This document shows, piece after piece, positions 45,096-64,000 of a stretch of DNA of 64,000 bases. Made by a program: the position numbers and the translations under genes. Within the stretch, counting starts at the first letter, position 1; each line of letters begins with the position of its first letter. The stretch is from Apostichopus japonicus (Eukaryota; Echinodermata; Holothuroidea; Aspidochirotida; Stichopodidae). The stretch spans positions 9,520,001 to 9,584,000 of the forward strand of contig NC_092573.1 in the NCBI RefSeq assembly GCF_037975245.1. The letters run 5' to 3'. The notes below the pieces were generated by a model. The model ran no database searches, was not told where the DNA came from, and saw nothing but the letters and a program-made list of their open reading frames with translations.

Positions 45096-48000
45096 TCTAA
45101 AAATGTCAGAAACAGTAAGAGTATACAATCTTACATATAAATTTTGTTTGTGTTGCTATTTTTAAGACTGAGGGCTATCTTTCTTTTCAAAATTATTCAA
45201 GTAATTTTATGGGATTTCGTGGATGAAACTATGTCGATATAGAGGAGACATACCAATGATCAGAACAATTATCATTAATTACGTATGCCATCCAGTTCAT
45301 AGTGAACAACCGTACTCCAACCATCCATGACTACAAATTTGTAACTTATAACCTTACTTTAACACAAGTTTATCCTGCAATGATAAGCATTTGGTTTCAT
45401 CTGCTCCTGTCAGGTTTAATTGACACAGCCTGAAAAATAGAAAGATGACCCCTTGACCTCGGAGGCCCGTTGACGTTGGGGTCCTTATGAACTTGTATCG
45501 TCTGCTTAATTATTCGACAGTGGTAAAATGAAATCCTGTTCGAATTTGAACTTTGTCAAGATACATTTGATTTAAACTAAAAGTGGAATGTTCTTTACAA
45601 ATGCAATGAGGCATCTCCTCTTTATTGGCTCCAATTATAGCACGCCATAGCTAGGAAAGTTTTGTGATTACGTAATCGACATGCCACGGTCGTAAATCGA
45701 CCTCAGGCTCTACAATTAGCCTGCATAGCTTCTGAACACCATTAGGCTCTTTGTGTAAACATAGTGTGGAAATATGTTCATGTCTACAGTGTAGTTCATC
45801 ATACAACCTTCACACAAAGACCCTCATACAAGCAAAAATATGTGGCAGGCCTTGCAGACTAATTTGTGAAAAGATGTCATTTTACGACCAAGGCAGGTCG
45901 ATTACGTAATCTCAAGAAACTTTTCCATGATAGCGTGCAACAGTTGGGGTCTAGTTGGACACTAGATACTTGAACTGTTGATTTGCTTCTTAAAATCAAC
46001 TATACATGTAGACTGATTTCAACAGTTGTTCTAGACAGTATCCGCATTCCTTTGGTTTATTTCATCTTTGCGACACTCAATGCATATCCCAGAGCTTGCT
46101 TTCTATCCCAGAGCTTGTATTCTATCCCAGAGCTTGCTTTCTATCCCAGAGCTTGTATTCTATCCCAGAGCTGTATTCTATCCCAGAGCTTGCATTCTAT
46201 CCCAGAGCCTGTATTCTATCCCAGAGCTTGTATTGAGCTTGTTTTCTATCCCAGAGCTTGTATTCTATCCCAGAGCTTGTATTCTACCCAGAGCTTGCAT
46301 TCTATCTCAGAGCTTATATTCTATCCCAGAGCTTGTATTCTATCCCAGACCGGATTATTTAGAACTGTTGTCACAATCTTTATCCTTTAATTCTCTAGTT
46401 GATGTTTTCTTTTATACATGTGTTTTAGTAGTGTATTTTTAGCTTCTATTAAAGCATTTCTTTTTTCCAATTTTACCTTTTGTTTTCCTAATTACAAATT
46501 TTTTAGCTATTAATACTGTAAGAAATTGAAAAGAAAAAACAAAATAGCGACTTGTGTAAGTTTCACAGCAAAACTACGATTTATGATAAATGATAAATAA
46601 TGATAAAGTTAAATTTTAAAAAATACGATAAACGATAATAAGGGGAAAAAAATAATAAAGTGATTAGGTAAAATGGACAATGCCTCTTTTGTGAAAACTA
46701 ACAACCGAAAAGACAAATGAATAAATGGAATATTTCAGGTGCGTAGATTTTATTACCGAATACTGTCTGACGTTTACAGATACAAAAACATCATACTAAT
46801 AAATATTCATTACTTAAAATCAATTATATTGCATAACCAATGTGGTTGAACTCATAAACAAAAATAAACTTAACAAAAATATGTCTTTGGTGTTGACGCT
46901 GAATAGTTCTCAGGTGTGAGTTGAACAAGTTTTGAGATGATAGTCTAGGTGAAATTTTTACAAGTTGAAGGCAGCGCTCCACAACAATCGGATAAAGTGG
47001 AGGCATGCAAACACATGGCAGAGACTTCTGTGGTTGGTAAGGACAGTATTATACCCAAAGCTTGTCTCTAGATTCAACCAAGAGGCTTAGGGATACTCCT
47101 TGCCATATTTTACATTTTTAATGAGAACATTTACAGGAAACTGTGAGCAGATAGTTCTCATACTTAATAATGTAGATCCACATACTAAGTGTGAAGTTCA
47201 CTCTGAAAAATGCAACAATCTTGTTAAGGCACAAGGTAGATTTTGTCAGCAGCTCTGAAAATTGTCTCACTCCTTTTTTGATGGATTGCTGGCGATGATG
47301 GGATGGGAGGGGGTGGACATAACACTTGAGGAGCATGGAAGGTATTATCCAAACGTGCTTATTGTTATTTTAACTACTTCCAACAAGTTAGAATATTGAT
47401 AACAATTAATTTAGTTCAATTTGAAATAGGAGAGTAAACATTATTGGATACACTTTCCCTGTTGCTACATAAACTATACCTTCATGAATGACCACTGTGC
47501 TGCCCCCCCTCTCCCCATCCCCCCCCCCTTCCTAACCCCATCCCTAACTCAAGATTCAGACATCTGACATATTTATTGAAAACAAAGAATCTTTAGATTT
47601 GACCATAAGCAACAATTCTTTCTGATTAGAAGTAAGATTTGCTTAAAGAAACATTACTTGGGTTTAAAAAAAATAATAATAACTGAGCACCTGAGATAAA
47701 AAGTTGGAGAAAGTTACCAATATCATTATCATCATTATTATTATTATTTTTATTTTCATTTTTATTTTCCTTATATATTCTATAAATAATTCCATGATAT
47801 TGACAACTAATACTTTAACTGCTTAAATTACAAGACTAGACAATTCGCATATATCTCTCTCTATATAAATTTTATATATTGAAAATCTAAAATACAGAAA
47901 TGACAAAAAGAAAGAAAGGAATTGATTATAATATAAAAGGCTTTTTGATGAAGTAACCAGCTGCATCATTTGGATTCTGATACATGAATGTTCTTTTCTT

Positions 48001-48744
48001 GAGAGATCATGTCTTCCACAGACAGTTCTGGTAATCATGATGATAAACCTGATATGAAGTTTGCAATTCATGCCAACTTCTGCTAGAGATCTAGCATTTT
48101 CAAGGTTTTGACATTTTGAAGTATAATAATTTTATAATAAGTTTGACAACTAATAAAAACTTTAAAATTCATAAAGTACATCTACTTACAAAGTATATAA
48201 ACCATCAAAAGTGTCCCTTCTTGAGATATTGGTTAAGCGCCCCACGGTGGCCGAATGTACACCCACCCATTAACTGTATGTTACTCACTCCATCAACCCC
48301 CCCTCTTCGCTCCCACTTGTGATGCACATAAGTAACCTATTACGACTGTCCTATAAATGTCTTCGAGAAGAAATATTAAAGGGTTTGGCTCAATTTTAAG
48401 AATCATGTATGTTTGACACATGTATTTACATGGCAGCATCATACATAATCGTATTCTGAATTGAACGAAATCATATTCTTGCAAACTATGTTAAATACTG
48501 AGTTGTATTGACAAGATGAGTTGAGAATGTTATTACTACTTTCTCTCTGTTAGGCTACGTTAAAATCAAGAGATGGAAGATCAAATCATTAGTTTTCTCA
48601 CAATTAAAAAGATGTAATAATAATTAATATCTCTCAACTGTTGTAGGATAAAAGTAAAGCTGTTTTTGGAATTTAGGAATCTGAGTCACCATGAGGCCCT
48701 GAACCCTGATATAAGTGACATCATAAGGCATGAGACAACAGAAA
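45096..48744. other. Intergenic and probable 3' UTR of NUDT12
   Basis: No gene recognised. A 19-bp minisatellite is at 46085-46349. Minus-strand AATAAA candidates occur at 47761-47766 and nearby, about 980 bases beyond the NUDT12 stop, but in AT-rich sequence. Confidence 0.4.
46085..46349. repeat. 19-bp minisatellite
   Basis: About 14 copies of TATCCCAGAGCTTGTATTC with single-base variants and a few short deletions. The repeat happens to leave long open frames (FYPRACILSQS), which are artefacts. Confidence 0.95.
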
Positions 48745-54642
<5,898 letters not shown>

Positions 54643-54645
54643 GAT

Positions 54646-57600
54646 CTATTGACAAACAAAATGCAATCGGATAAATGGTTTTGTCATTTGAAATACCCAG
54701 GAATACACTTTTAAAGTGATTCTGTGCGTTTCGGTAAAGGTAATACATAAAACTGTTCATAAAACTAAATAAACTACATAAAACTTATCTTACGAACCAT
54801 GAAAAATGAGAAGGTGTTACCCCGCTAATTTTTTCAAAAACATTTCATTAATTAAGAAATTAAAGATTCAAAGTATTAAAAACTTTTCAACATTCTTGTA
54901 TACCATGCCTCTTGATTTAAACAAGCCAGTGAGAGAACACATTTAATACATATTCAGTACCAACAAAGCTCTCCTTGTTTGAAGAACAGCTCATCATTGA
55001 TGTGACTTAGCAGACTAGTGACAACAATAATGAGTGTGCAAAACCTATCCTATGGTCATGCATAACACCATCACAGAACTTTGATTGCGTTCACATGACA
55101 GTGTCTCTCTGACTACAGGTAGGCGTACTAGCATAACTTTATCAGAACTAGGTCTCTGAGTACGCAACTCATAGTAGGTCTAGGCTGCTACCTCTACTAC
55201 TAGTACGCCTACTAACAGTAACAGTTAGCTCAAGTTCTAACTGATTTTTCATAAAGCTGATCGAAGGAACACTGACTTAACATCTTTATTGTATGTTCAA
55301 TTCAGCTATAATCTCCCTTATTAAGTCCTATGATATGAAAATAGTTGTCCGGTGATTATACCTAATGCAGAGGAAGAATTATAAAGAGGAGAAAACAACA
55401 GCCTACAACTATCTAACATGATTACCTTGTATAATATATGCAGTATGCATACTATACCAGTACAGAATACTGCTAACTGAGCTAAATAAATCAATACAGG
55501 CCATGAGGCAGTTATATTTATGACCACGAATGTGGCAGAAACCCGCAGGGACTTATGGATTACATTATCATGTCGGGTGGCTTCCAATTCAACATTTTTA
55601 AACTCAAATGTCGCAATTAAAACTAAAACTTGAATATCATGCTGTGTTAAACTGGTGATACTGTCGCTGTTTAGTTTCTCATATTCATTACTTTATTCAC
55701 ATCTAGGTGTGGTCAGCTACAGTAGCTCTCATATTGAGAATCAATTTTTCAATTCCGTCAATTCCGTTAAGTTTGCTGCGATCATTGTCAGTACGCACGT
55801 AGTCACTGTAAGAGGCTAACTACTGGGCTTGTGGTGCTATACAGTATAAAGTCTTGCAGATGTCCTCTCAGATTATATATCGAGGTACATACTGTACAGG
55901 AAATATTTCTTTTTGGTAAAAAGCAAAACTTCCATGATGCAAAATGGTTGCATACCTAAACATGCACCTGTAACTCGTCTTTAGTTAAAATGGAACTTTA
56001 CTGCTGTATCTTCAATATTTTAGGCTGAAATATATATACAAAATGGTATCACTAAATTATTCTGTTTTTAATACAATTTTTACATCATATCCACAGACTA
56101 CCATAGTCAGAATCTGTCAGCTAAAGCTAAGGTTCATTAAAATTGATTGGCTTGAAAGCACAGAAAATTATAAATTAAAGTAATTTATTGTTTCCATTTC
56201 CAGTTTCCATACAGTTCACTTCAAGGATTCCATCCTTCCAGAGACAATTACCCTGGATACGGCAGTTCACATTTAATGCTGCAAAGTACTGGTAGGCCTC
56301 AGGAATTTTACATTATCATATTTAATGGTAAGTCAAAACGTCTTGAACTCTGAAGGGTCTTAGGATATTAGTTATAGTAATTTTTTATTCAATATGTTGT
56401 TTCAATAAATAAGTACAATGAACAAGGTACAATGACACAGCAATACTACTGCTGTACACTATTACACAACTTTACTTGTTTTCGCGCAACTGCTATGCCA
56501 GTAAGGTCCGAACGACCAACATTATCCATGACCTAGCTAATTGAACAAATTAGGTAGAATTTATAAGGAGTCTTTTTAATTTCTATTCGATGAAGCTCAC
56601 TGCTTACTCATGTACTCATACCATTGCATTTGCAGCTTACCATTGACAGGTTGCAAAACAGAAACACGATATCGACATAAATATAGGCAGTATTCGACGG
56701 TAGTTAACACACACTGGGACATGGCAAGCTGAAACTTTACAGTCTACCTCGATTAGGGTATTGAAGGTCATGCAGTTGCACACCCAATCGAGTTCCAATG
56801 AAGCAAAGGAAGGTATCTCGAAAACAGTCTACACTCAACCAACATTATCAATGTTAATTATAGCTTAGTAGTGGAGCTAAAACATAAACCTTTCAAGATA
56901 AGATTTTATTTTATGTACAAGACTATGAGTTACAGTGTGGCATTCACTACTCATTATATCGCTTTTAAACTTGCATTTTGCACAGATTCGGTTGCACTGA
57001 TATTCTCATCTCTGACCAAGGGAGTTTGCAAATGAAGACCCAGAAGACATGTCTAGACGATTTTTTTTTGCAGTTCACCGTTGCCGACAATAACCTATTC
57101 CTGACTTTCACTTGAAATTAAAAGTTGATGACACTTAGTGCAATTTAAAGGGATTAACATTTCATTAACGAAAATTACATCGGCTGTCAGTACACGTTTA
57201 ACTCCTTGAACTTTTGGTTTTACTGGGTGGAATGATGCCAACAAATTGTATCTTCCCAACCCTTAATTCCTGCTACAGACTTCGTTTGAGTGTAAGATAA
57301 AGCTGAAATACAGATTTGTTAAAAAAAACTTTTTTTAGGGGGGGGGGGGGGTTGATATTGATGTAACTTGAGTAAAGACCCTCGGATCACGTCCTATAAT
57401 GGGCGTTATACACGGATGAAATTTCAATTTGGCCAGGCAAATCTCGTAGACCTGTAAAGTACAATAACTATAATTGCTAAATCGCTATAAATCCACTGTG
57501 TTTTGCTAATTGCTAAATCCAATTTTCCAAATTGCTAAATCCACTGTGTTTTGGGGAATTACAGCCACGATGAAGTTTGAACTCCTTTAAGTTCGTAATC

Positions 57601-58397
57601 TCTTTTCTCTGCAATTATTTTATTATAATTTTTTACGGCGGGTTTAAATTACTTATTTTCTCTGTTTTCCTGCAGTATATTTGCATTGACTCTCGATGAG
57701 GCCCCTGTGTGAAAACGCCTGCCTGCTGGCATCTGGAACCACAACAACCACGAAACGAAAACAAAATGTCTCATACATTCGTTTATAATGGTCATTTTAT
57801 TGCACAACATTTTTCAGGGGGTTAAATCAAGCAATTAATGGAAGTTGCCTTTTTTTCTTTTTCTTTTTTGCTGTTCTGCATGTTTCGTGTGGTACATTTT
57901 GTTTTGAATCAGTCGAGGGAATTCCCCTTCCCCACGATTGCAATCCTGTTCAATTTTAATTGTTTGCACAAATCAAGGCATATGCTAAAATAGCAGACAC
58001 GTTAACGCGGACTCTTATAAGTATCATTGCAATACTATCGTATATTACCCACTTTGCTCATCCACGCTATTCACGCATATTACACACATTTGCTCATTCA
58101 CGCGGTTGTCACGTTACTGTTAGGTGACCGCATTATACCTACTTTTGAGTATAATTTCCTGTTGGCTAGCTATACCTGCCAGGTTCAGTCCAGTCATGGA
58201 CATGCACGATTGTGATGCCTGGGACCCAATCAGCTGTTGTTTGTATTTCTAAGTACGGTAGTTAATACGGACTGAAAACATGTTGATGACTAAAGTCAAT
58301 ATTTTCTCAAAGTAATATAATATTGTTTTTTCCTTAGTGCAATAATGTCCAATTTTATTGATATAAATAATCCAGAATATTTGAGTGTCTTTCGTGT
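54646..58397. other. Upstream of NUDT12, no gene recognised
   Basis: The leader exon and promoter of NUDT12 should lie here or beyond, but no TATA box or CpG-rich block stands out. Short open frames only. Confidence 0.5.
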
Positions 58398-58405
58398 ATC
58401 AGTAT

Positions 58406-60493
58406 CAGTGGCGTAGCTAGGATTTTTTGAGTGGGGGGGCCATGGGGGGCTGTTCTTTCTAGTGGGGGGGCCGGAGGTTACTATCTAAGCGGAGCGCCAC
58501 CATGGTTGGCGCGGAGCGTACAGAGAAAATTTGAGATTTCAGCACCCCCCAGATCGCAGGAGATGGCACCTGTGAGGCAAAATAGCAACCAAAAAGATGT
58601 GCAACTTTGGTGACAGAAATGCAAAAAAAGTTTTTTCTCTTTCATGCTGACTGGCCTTGCCAACTCAACCAGACTTTTAACTTGAGGGAAGTTGGCATCA
58701 TTTGCAGGAATTTCAGAATTCCCAATATTTTATATCTCTACCAGTAGTGGAAAATCCTGTTTCGACAGTTTCGTGGCCATAAAAAAGTTGTTTTGTGGAA
58801 TATTCAATGACATAGCCTATATTCATTTGACTCGAGGCAATATATGAATACCTGCAGGGGGCGGCGATCTGTTTCAAATATTGGGGGGGGGACATCTGCT
58901 TGGCTGCAGGCGAATTACTGTCAAAGCGGAGCGCCACCAATTGGTTGGCGCGCAGCGTACAAGAAAATTTCTGGTTTTGATAGCCCCCCAGATGACCGGA
59001 AATGGCACTTCTCGGGCTTGAAAATGACCAACCAGATGTACACTTTTGCCTGAGAACCAAGTTTTTCCTAATAGTTTTTTTTTTCATTCATAACCTTTTG
59101 TCAAGATTGTCACCAGTCACACATCATGTTCGACCTCATTGCATTTGTAGGTAATTCTACGTAACGCCCCACAATACCCATCAGCCCCACTTTCAAGGTT
59201 TTAAGCCCATTATTTGTTCAGAATTTGAATAATAAATTCACTTCAAAACATACCCATAATGTTGCACTAAATTTCATCTATGGACAACCAATATAGAAAA
59301 CCCCCCTCAACCACTAACAGACCGGTCAAAATTGTACGAGGATAGAGGGAAGTATACTATGATGAAGAATGTTGGTCAAGGAATTTTCGAAATTTCAGAC
59401 ACAGTTAAATTATTGGTGTACAAATATTAAAACCTCATATAACGGCTACTATAAAACTTCGATATCATAGAAAATACCAAAAAAATATGTTCGAGGGGGA
59501 GGGCGGTCTCCACCCCTTCACCCCCCCCCCCTCCCTTGGCTACGCACCTGCGGTTAGAAATCTTGTAAGAAACAGGCCAAATGGAAACCAGTGAACCCAT
59601 ATCGATGTGGATCCTATGTATGATTGTACGTACTTACACTCATATACAAGATGCAAACCAAATTTCATTACGGATGCGGTCCGTCTAGCTATTCATTTCG
59701 AGAAAAAAAAGTAAAAACTACTTTCGGTCATATATAGTAACAAATTGTGACACGGTTAGACAGGCGCTTTGCGAGGAATTTGCCAAGGGAGGGGCAAAGC
59801 TTGTACCCAGACTTTATAAGCGTAGCGCCAACATAAGTTGGCGCGAAGCGCAATAGAAAATTTTGGCCGAAAATGTCTCCCAGATCGCTGGAAATGGCAC
59901 TTCCCAGGCCTTGTAAGTTGCATCTAAGCATTTTCTATTTTGAAATTACTAGCGATATCATAAAAAAATACAAAACATATGCTTAAAAAAAACTATGCCA
60001 CCAAATATTGGGGGGGATATAAGATACTATATCCCCCACCTAAAATATTGGGGGGACATGTCCCCCCCGTCCCCCCCCCCCCATGATCGCCGCCCATGAA
60101 TACCTGATACCTCGGCTCAGTACAAACGGAGCCAATCTTTTGATAGATTGTTGCGCTAGGTGGAAGCACTGAACATATTTTCAGCAGATATCGCTATCAC
60201 GCAGCACAACAAGGTTCGTGGTGTATGGTCGCAATCGTCGCATCGACCATTGCCATGCCATGCTGTGTGACCATTCTCATGATTACTACAGATATTGTAT
60301 TATTCTTATTCTGCCAGATGCAGACGAGAAAATTGTGTAACTCTATTTCCCAAATTATTGAACAAAAAATATTAGCTAATCGCACTGATGAGTGTTTTTT
60401 TTTACCCCATTCCCAGTGGGGGGCCAGTGGGGGGGCCAGCCGATTTCATGGGGGGGCCTCGGCCCCCCAGGCCCCCCCGTAGCTACGCCACTG
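58406..60493. mobile_element. 2.1-kb hAT-type element with exact 8-bp duplication
   Basis: Terminal repeats CAGTGGCGTAGCTAG and GTAGCTACGCCACTG, with ATCAGTAT on both sides (58398-58405 and 60494-60501). An 8-bp duplication and a CAGxGGCG end are the hAT superfamily signature. Inside are three copies of a module with GCGGAGCGCCACCA..TTGGCGCG..AGCGTAC and CAGATCGC.GGAAATGGCAC (58487, 58922, 59818). No transposase frame is seen, so it is non-autonomous. Confidence 0.9.
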
Positions 60494-60814
60494 ATCAGTA
60501 TACCAGTTCTTATAAGTAGTGTATTCAGTTGTTTAAACTGTACCGTACGTTACAAATACAACAGAGCTATTTCAGAGATAACAGACGGGCGGGTTCACTA
60601 GCAAGGACTGTAAACTTGATAAAAATTCAACAGCTGACGTTGTGAAGGCAACTTAGGGTTGACATAATCGTGTGGCACCTATATAGTTCCTCTAAACTTG
60701 ATGTGTGCCATTAAATATCATTAGAACTGGCCCCAAATATGCTAGATAGTGATACGAAAAGGGAAGATTTTCTTCTAATGTTTGACTTTTGCCATGTTTT
60801 AGCATGCTAAGATC

Positions 60815-60945
60815 ATGGAGGGATTAGAGATGGAGACAAGGAAGTATCGAGCCTTTCGAGCGACGTGCGGTGCCGCTAATCGTGGTATCGGTTCGATACA
60901 TCAGGAACTCCCTCTGTCCCTGCATCCATTACTACATTTATTCAG
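60815..60945 (+). CDS. Possible first coding exon of an unknown gene
   Basis: ATG at 60815 opens 43 codons, beginning MEGLEMETRKYRAFRATCGA and ending LSLHPLLHLF, up to a donor TTCAG|GTAAAA at 60945/60946. Base composition is richer in GC than the flanks and reads like coding sequence. No following exon was found in the 3 kb left in the window and the protein is not recognised. Confidence 0.3.
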
Positions 60946-62079
60946 GTAAAACCGAATTATAGGCTCCCTCGATCGTCGTCTATTACATGTAGCTAATGAT
61001 ACCTTGAGCTCCAAAATTTCATATAATTAGTATAGGCTATTGCCAGCCGTCATAATTTGTTCGTAAATTTTGAAAATGGTGCCACCATATGTCACAGTCA
61101 TTGACACTCCAGATGGATTCTTGACAACATTTTCCATTTCATAACAATTTTTACCAACTTTAAGAGAGTTAGAGGAAATTGTTTTAAAATGAGGTAGAAA
61201 CTTGTAGCCTTATTAGTAGCACTTGCTAATGATAAAACCCACGGCGACTCGTAAAACAATATGAGATGATGATGTAGATTAACTTTTCAGTTGTTTAATC
61301 TCAAAGGACATGTAGTTATTAAGTTGTTGCTCGGGCAGCATAGTCACACATTGTGTCATTTTCTGAAACCAGTTTTTTTAATCAAGTTTAATGGTGAAGT
61401 AACCAAACTGAATATTAAGGTCACATTCATTTTTTTATAAATATTATTAAACTGATTTTATCGTGAATAAAGTCAAGTTACGAGTCGTTTAACTGCCAGT
61501 GAATTCAAAGTGCCAAGTATGCCAATTCATATGCCAAGTAAAGAAACATTGACTCGAGTCTGACTGGAGTGTAAGTCATTGACTCGAGTCAATAACACTG
61601 TTAACACGTATCCTATTTATACTTGAACCAGCCAGGCTCTTCATCATGCTGAGTTCACGCTCACAAAACGGTGCTTAATGACAAAGTGTTCAGGTTCCAG
61701 ACAACCAGATACAACTTCTGGTTGTACAATAGAACTAAAAACATGTATTTCTATGGGCTGTACACGTATGTCTAGGCATTAGCAATGAGTCTTAGCATAT
61801 AGTGCACTATAAAAACGGTCAGTCTATGTGTTAAAGTGATAATAATTCACGCTATGCATACTCTAAAAAGCAAAAAATGGCACCATTAGGGAGATGAGAT
61901 GTTGCTCATTCATGTTATAGTTTTGGAATGAGAGGGTGCACGATTTATGGATCCATGGTCAACTTAAACTTGTGATCCTACCGAAACTTGTGGAGAAAGG
62001 CGTAAATTGCGGCAACTTGTATACCAAATGTCTAAGCAATTAATTTATGAGAATATTCAACAGTCAAGAGAGGTAATAA
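60946..62079. other. No gene recognised
   Basis: AT-rich. Two TGACTCGAGTC palindromes occur near 61550-61590. Confidence 0.5.
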
Positions 62080-62481
62080 GACGAAGTTGAGTTAGTCCTC
62101 TTTCACGTGGTGTGTCTCTAGTATCGGTAACAAAGTCTATTCCTTGACCAAAAGTGGCCTTCAAGTTTTAACCCCGATACGCACCCCTCTCTAAACGCGC
62201 TGTATATGTGTAATGATCCAAAATTGATCTAATTTTGTTTTCAAAATCCTTGGTGCTAACCGTACATCTCAACTAGGTCGATAACTCAAATGAATCCATT
62301 TTGAAGAATAAAAAACAAATTAGATCATTTTCTGGGATCATTACATATTACGTATATACATAGCGCGTTTAGAGATGGGTCGGTAACGGGGTTAAAACTT
62401 TAAGGACATTTTTGGTCAAGAAATGGGCTTTGTTACCGATAGAAGAGATACACCACGTGAAAGAGGAACTTTTCAACTTTA
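62080..62481. mobile_element. Foldback element (long inverted repeat)
   Basis: The left arm (about 62080-62250) and right arm (about 62310-62481) are reverse complements with some divergence: CCTCTTTCACGTGGTGTGTC against GATACACCACGTGAAAGAGG, CGGTAACAAAG against CTTTGTTACCG, and AACGCGCTGTATAT against ATACATAGCGCGTT. The loop has GTGCTAACCGTACATCTCAA, which recurs just outside at 62483-62550 (GTGCTAACCGGACCTTTCAA), so part of the element is duplicated downstream. Confidence 0.88.
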
Positions 62482-62550
62482 ATGTGGTGCTAACCGGACC
62501 TTTCAACTAGGTCGATAACCCATATTAATCGATTTTGAAAAGAAAAAAAA

Positions 62551-64000
62551 ACAATACCTTTCGACCACAGTGTCAGTATCACACATAAACACGCACGCAC
62601 ATACGCTCACACGACCGCAGTGGCAGTACTGTGTGTTAGGTCTTAATGTCATTTTTTCTCTTAGTGGCTGCTGTTAGTCTCTGTTCTAAGTGCCTGCTAT
62701 CTTCAATGAGGCCTTTTAATGTTGTCGTGGCACAAGATCTGATCAGGGTTCGAGTTCGAGTTCTGCATGCTAACAAATACCAGGAATTAAAACAATATGG
62801 GTAAATATTACCTCCAAATGTTTTTTGTAATGTTTTTTAACTAAGCTATTAAATGTCATGATTTATCGTGACCGCTACTGGTTCTTTGGTGACATTTTCT
62901 GACGCTTTGTCGTATTAGTTTCGTGGAACCAGTCCAATCTCAAAGAGCTATACCTAGCCTAGAATATTATCCGACTATACTGATTACTGCGTGTTATGTA
63001 GATGGTACCGCCCGCAGCCGGCAGAGTTAGTATGGGAAATACGGAAAAAAGTTACGTTATTCGCCCATCAGTCGGACAACGGAGGAATAGTACACTCATT
63101 ATTCATCTGGTCAAATGAGAACTAGGTCTAACACTCGCTTTATTCAATCCTGCATGGGAAATAAAAAAAAACTTAAAAATTCCTGGCGGCTGGACAAAGA
63201 TTGTACAGTATGTACACCGCCGCATGCTTTGTGTCAAGTTAGATTAAAACATTATACAGATAGAATTGTCAATCACTCTGGAGAGCCATGAGCCTTCCTG
63301 CAGTATTGGCCAAGTATGTATTGGATACACAATACATTTTCTGTACATAAAGTTTGATTCCTCTTTTACAAATCAAAAAGTTAACCGTCAGTTACAATAA
63401 ATTAATGGCGTTTTGACATGAAAAATATCTAACAAGATGTAATTAGACCTTTTAAAGTGTTAAAAACGAACATTTCCAATAAATTGTTGCTGCTAACAAT
63501 TGCATGAAATTTTGGACCCATTTACAATAAACATCTGGTACCTACTATCAGAAGTTTGGTCTAAATAATTCAAAAATACTAAAAGGAAGATAAAAAATTC
63601 ATAAGGCAAAAAACAATCTAAAATTCCATCCAAACACAGGCTATCCCATGCCAAATTGGAAATTAAAGTTATTAATGTGTTCTGGTCTGGAGATTACTAC
63701 AGTACTATACTGCACATTCTGCAATTGTTACAAAACAAATACTGTAAGCCATGAAACTGGTGCAGTTGGGCTCTTACTACATGATACTTCTCCCACAGAC
63801 TTGGTTATGACCTATGGAAAAAGGACAAATTTGGAACGGCAGATACACATTAGTGCCAAATGTACTATCATAATTACTGTACCACTAATCACTAAAAGAG
63901 AATGATTAGGAGGGTTGCCTCTTGGACTCTAGTCTACAGTATCTAGAACATTACACACCATATCATCTTATATGTCTGACAATAACCTTATTTAGTATCT
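62551..64000. other. No gene recognised
   Basis: AT-rich, short open frames only (85 codons at 63648-63905, no known domain). Confidence 0.5.

Overview
The window is eukaryotic nuclear DNA from an animal. It is AT-rich, has small phase-matched exons with GT..AG introns, and is full of LINE, SINE, hAT-type and foldback elements, microsatellites and a satellite array. Tandem genes of secreted fibronectin type III (FN3) domains, a Ly6/uPAR-type gene and a NUDT12 orthologue suit an invertebrate deuterostome. My best guess is an echinoderm, possibly a sea cucumber. That is inference from the look of the FN3 family, not a database result. No bacterial or viral gene is present.

Layout. 1-3369 has a tRNA-derived SINE and no gene. 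3386-7279 is a 5'-truncated, inactivated L1-like LINE (minus strand) with a 16-bp target duplication. 7605-19064 (plus) is the first of two related genes: a five-cysteine domain followed by FN3 exons A, B, C and D. FN3-A is cut in two by a 7.4-kb DNA transposon (8545-15979) flanked by GACC, and FN3-B has a frameshift and no donor. 19.3-31.9 kb is intergenic: SINE and MITE pieces, a 77-bp satellite (26224-27684, about 19 copies) and hAT-type elements. 31887-39854 (plus) is the second FN3 gene, apparently intact: signal peptide, five-cysteine domain, FN3-B, C and D, 429 residues. Its third intron is mostly a perfect 193-copy GGAT microsatellite. 43567-45095 (plus) is a decayed Ly6/uPAR gene with a GPI-anchor-like tail. 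48745-54642 (minus) is a complete four-exon NUDT12 coding sequence (467 residues). 54.6-64 kb holds a 2.1-kb hAT element with an exact 8-bp duplication (58406-60493), a foldback element (about 62080-62481) and one weak candidate exon.

How it fits together. The two FN3 genes are tandem paralogues. Every internal exon starts and ends in phase 1, so whole domains can be lost or skipped without changing frame. Copy 2 has no FN3-A, and copy 1 has lost the use of FN3-A and FN3-B. No transmembrane, kinase or phosphatase exon follows FN3-D in either copy, so both look like secreted proteins built from a receptor-like ectodomain. NUDT12 is an unrelated housekeeping enzyme of NAD(H) turnover and NAD-cap removal.
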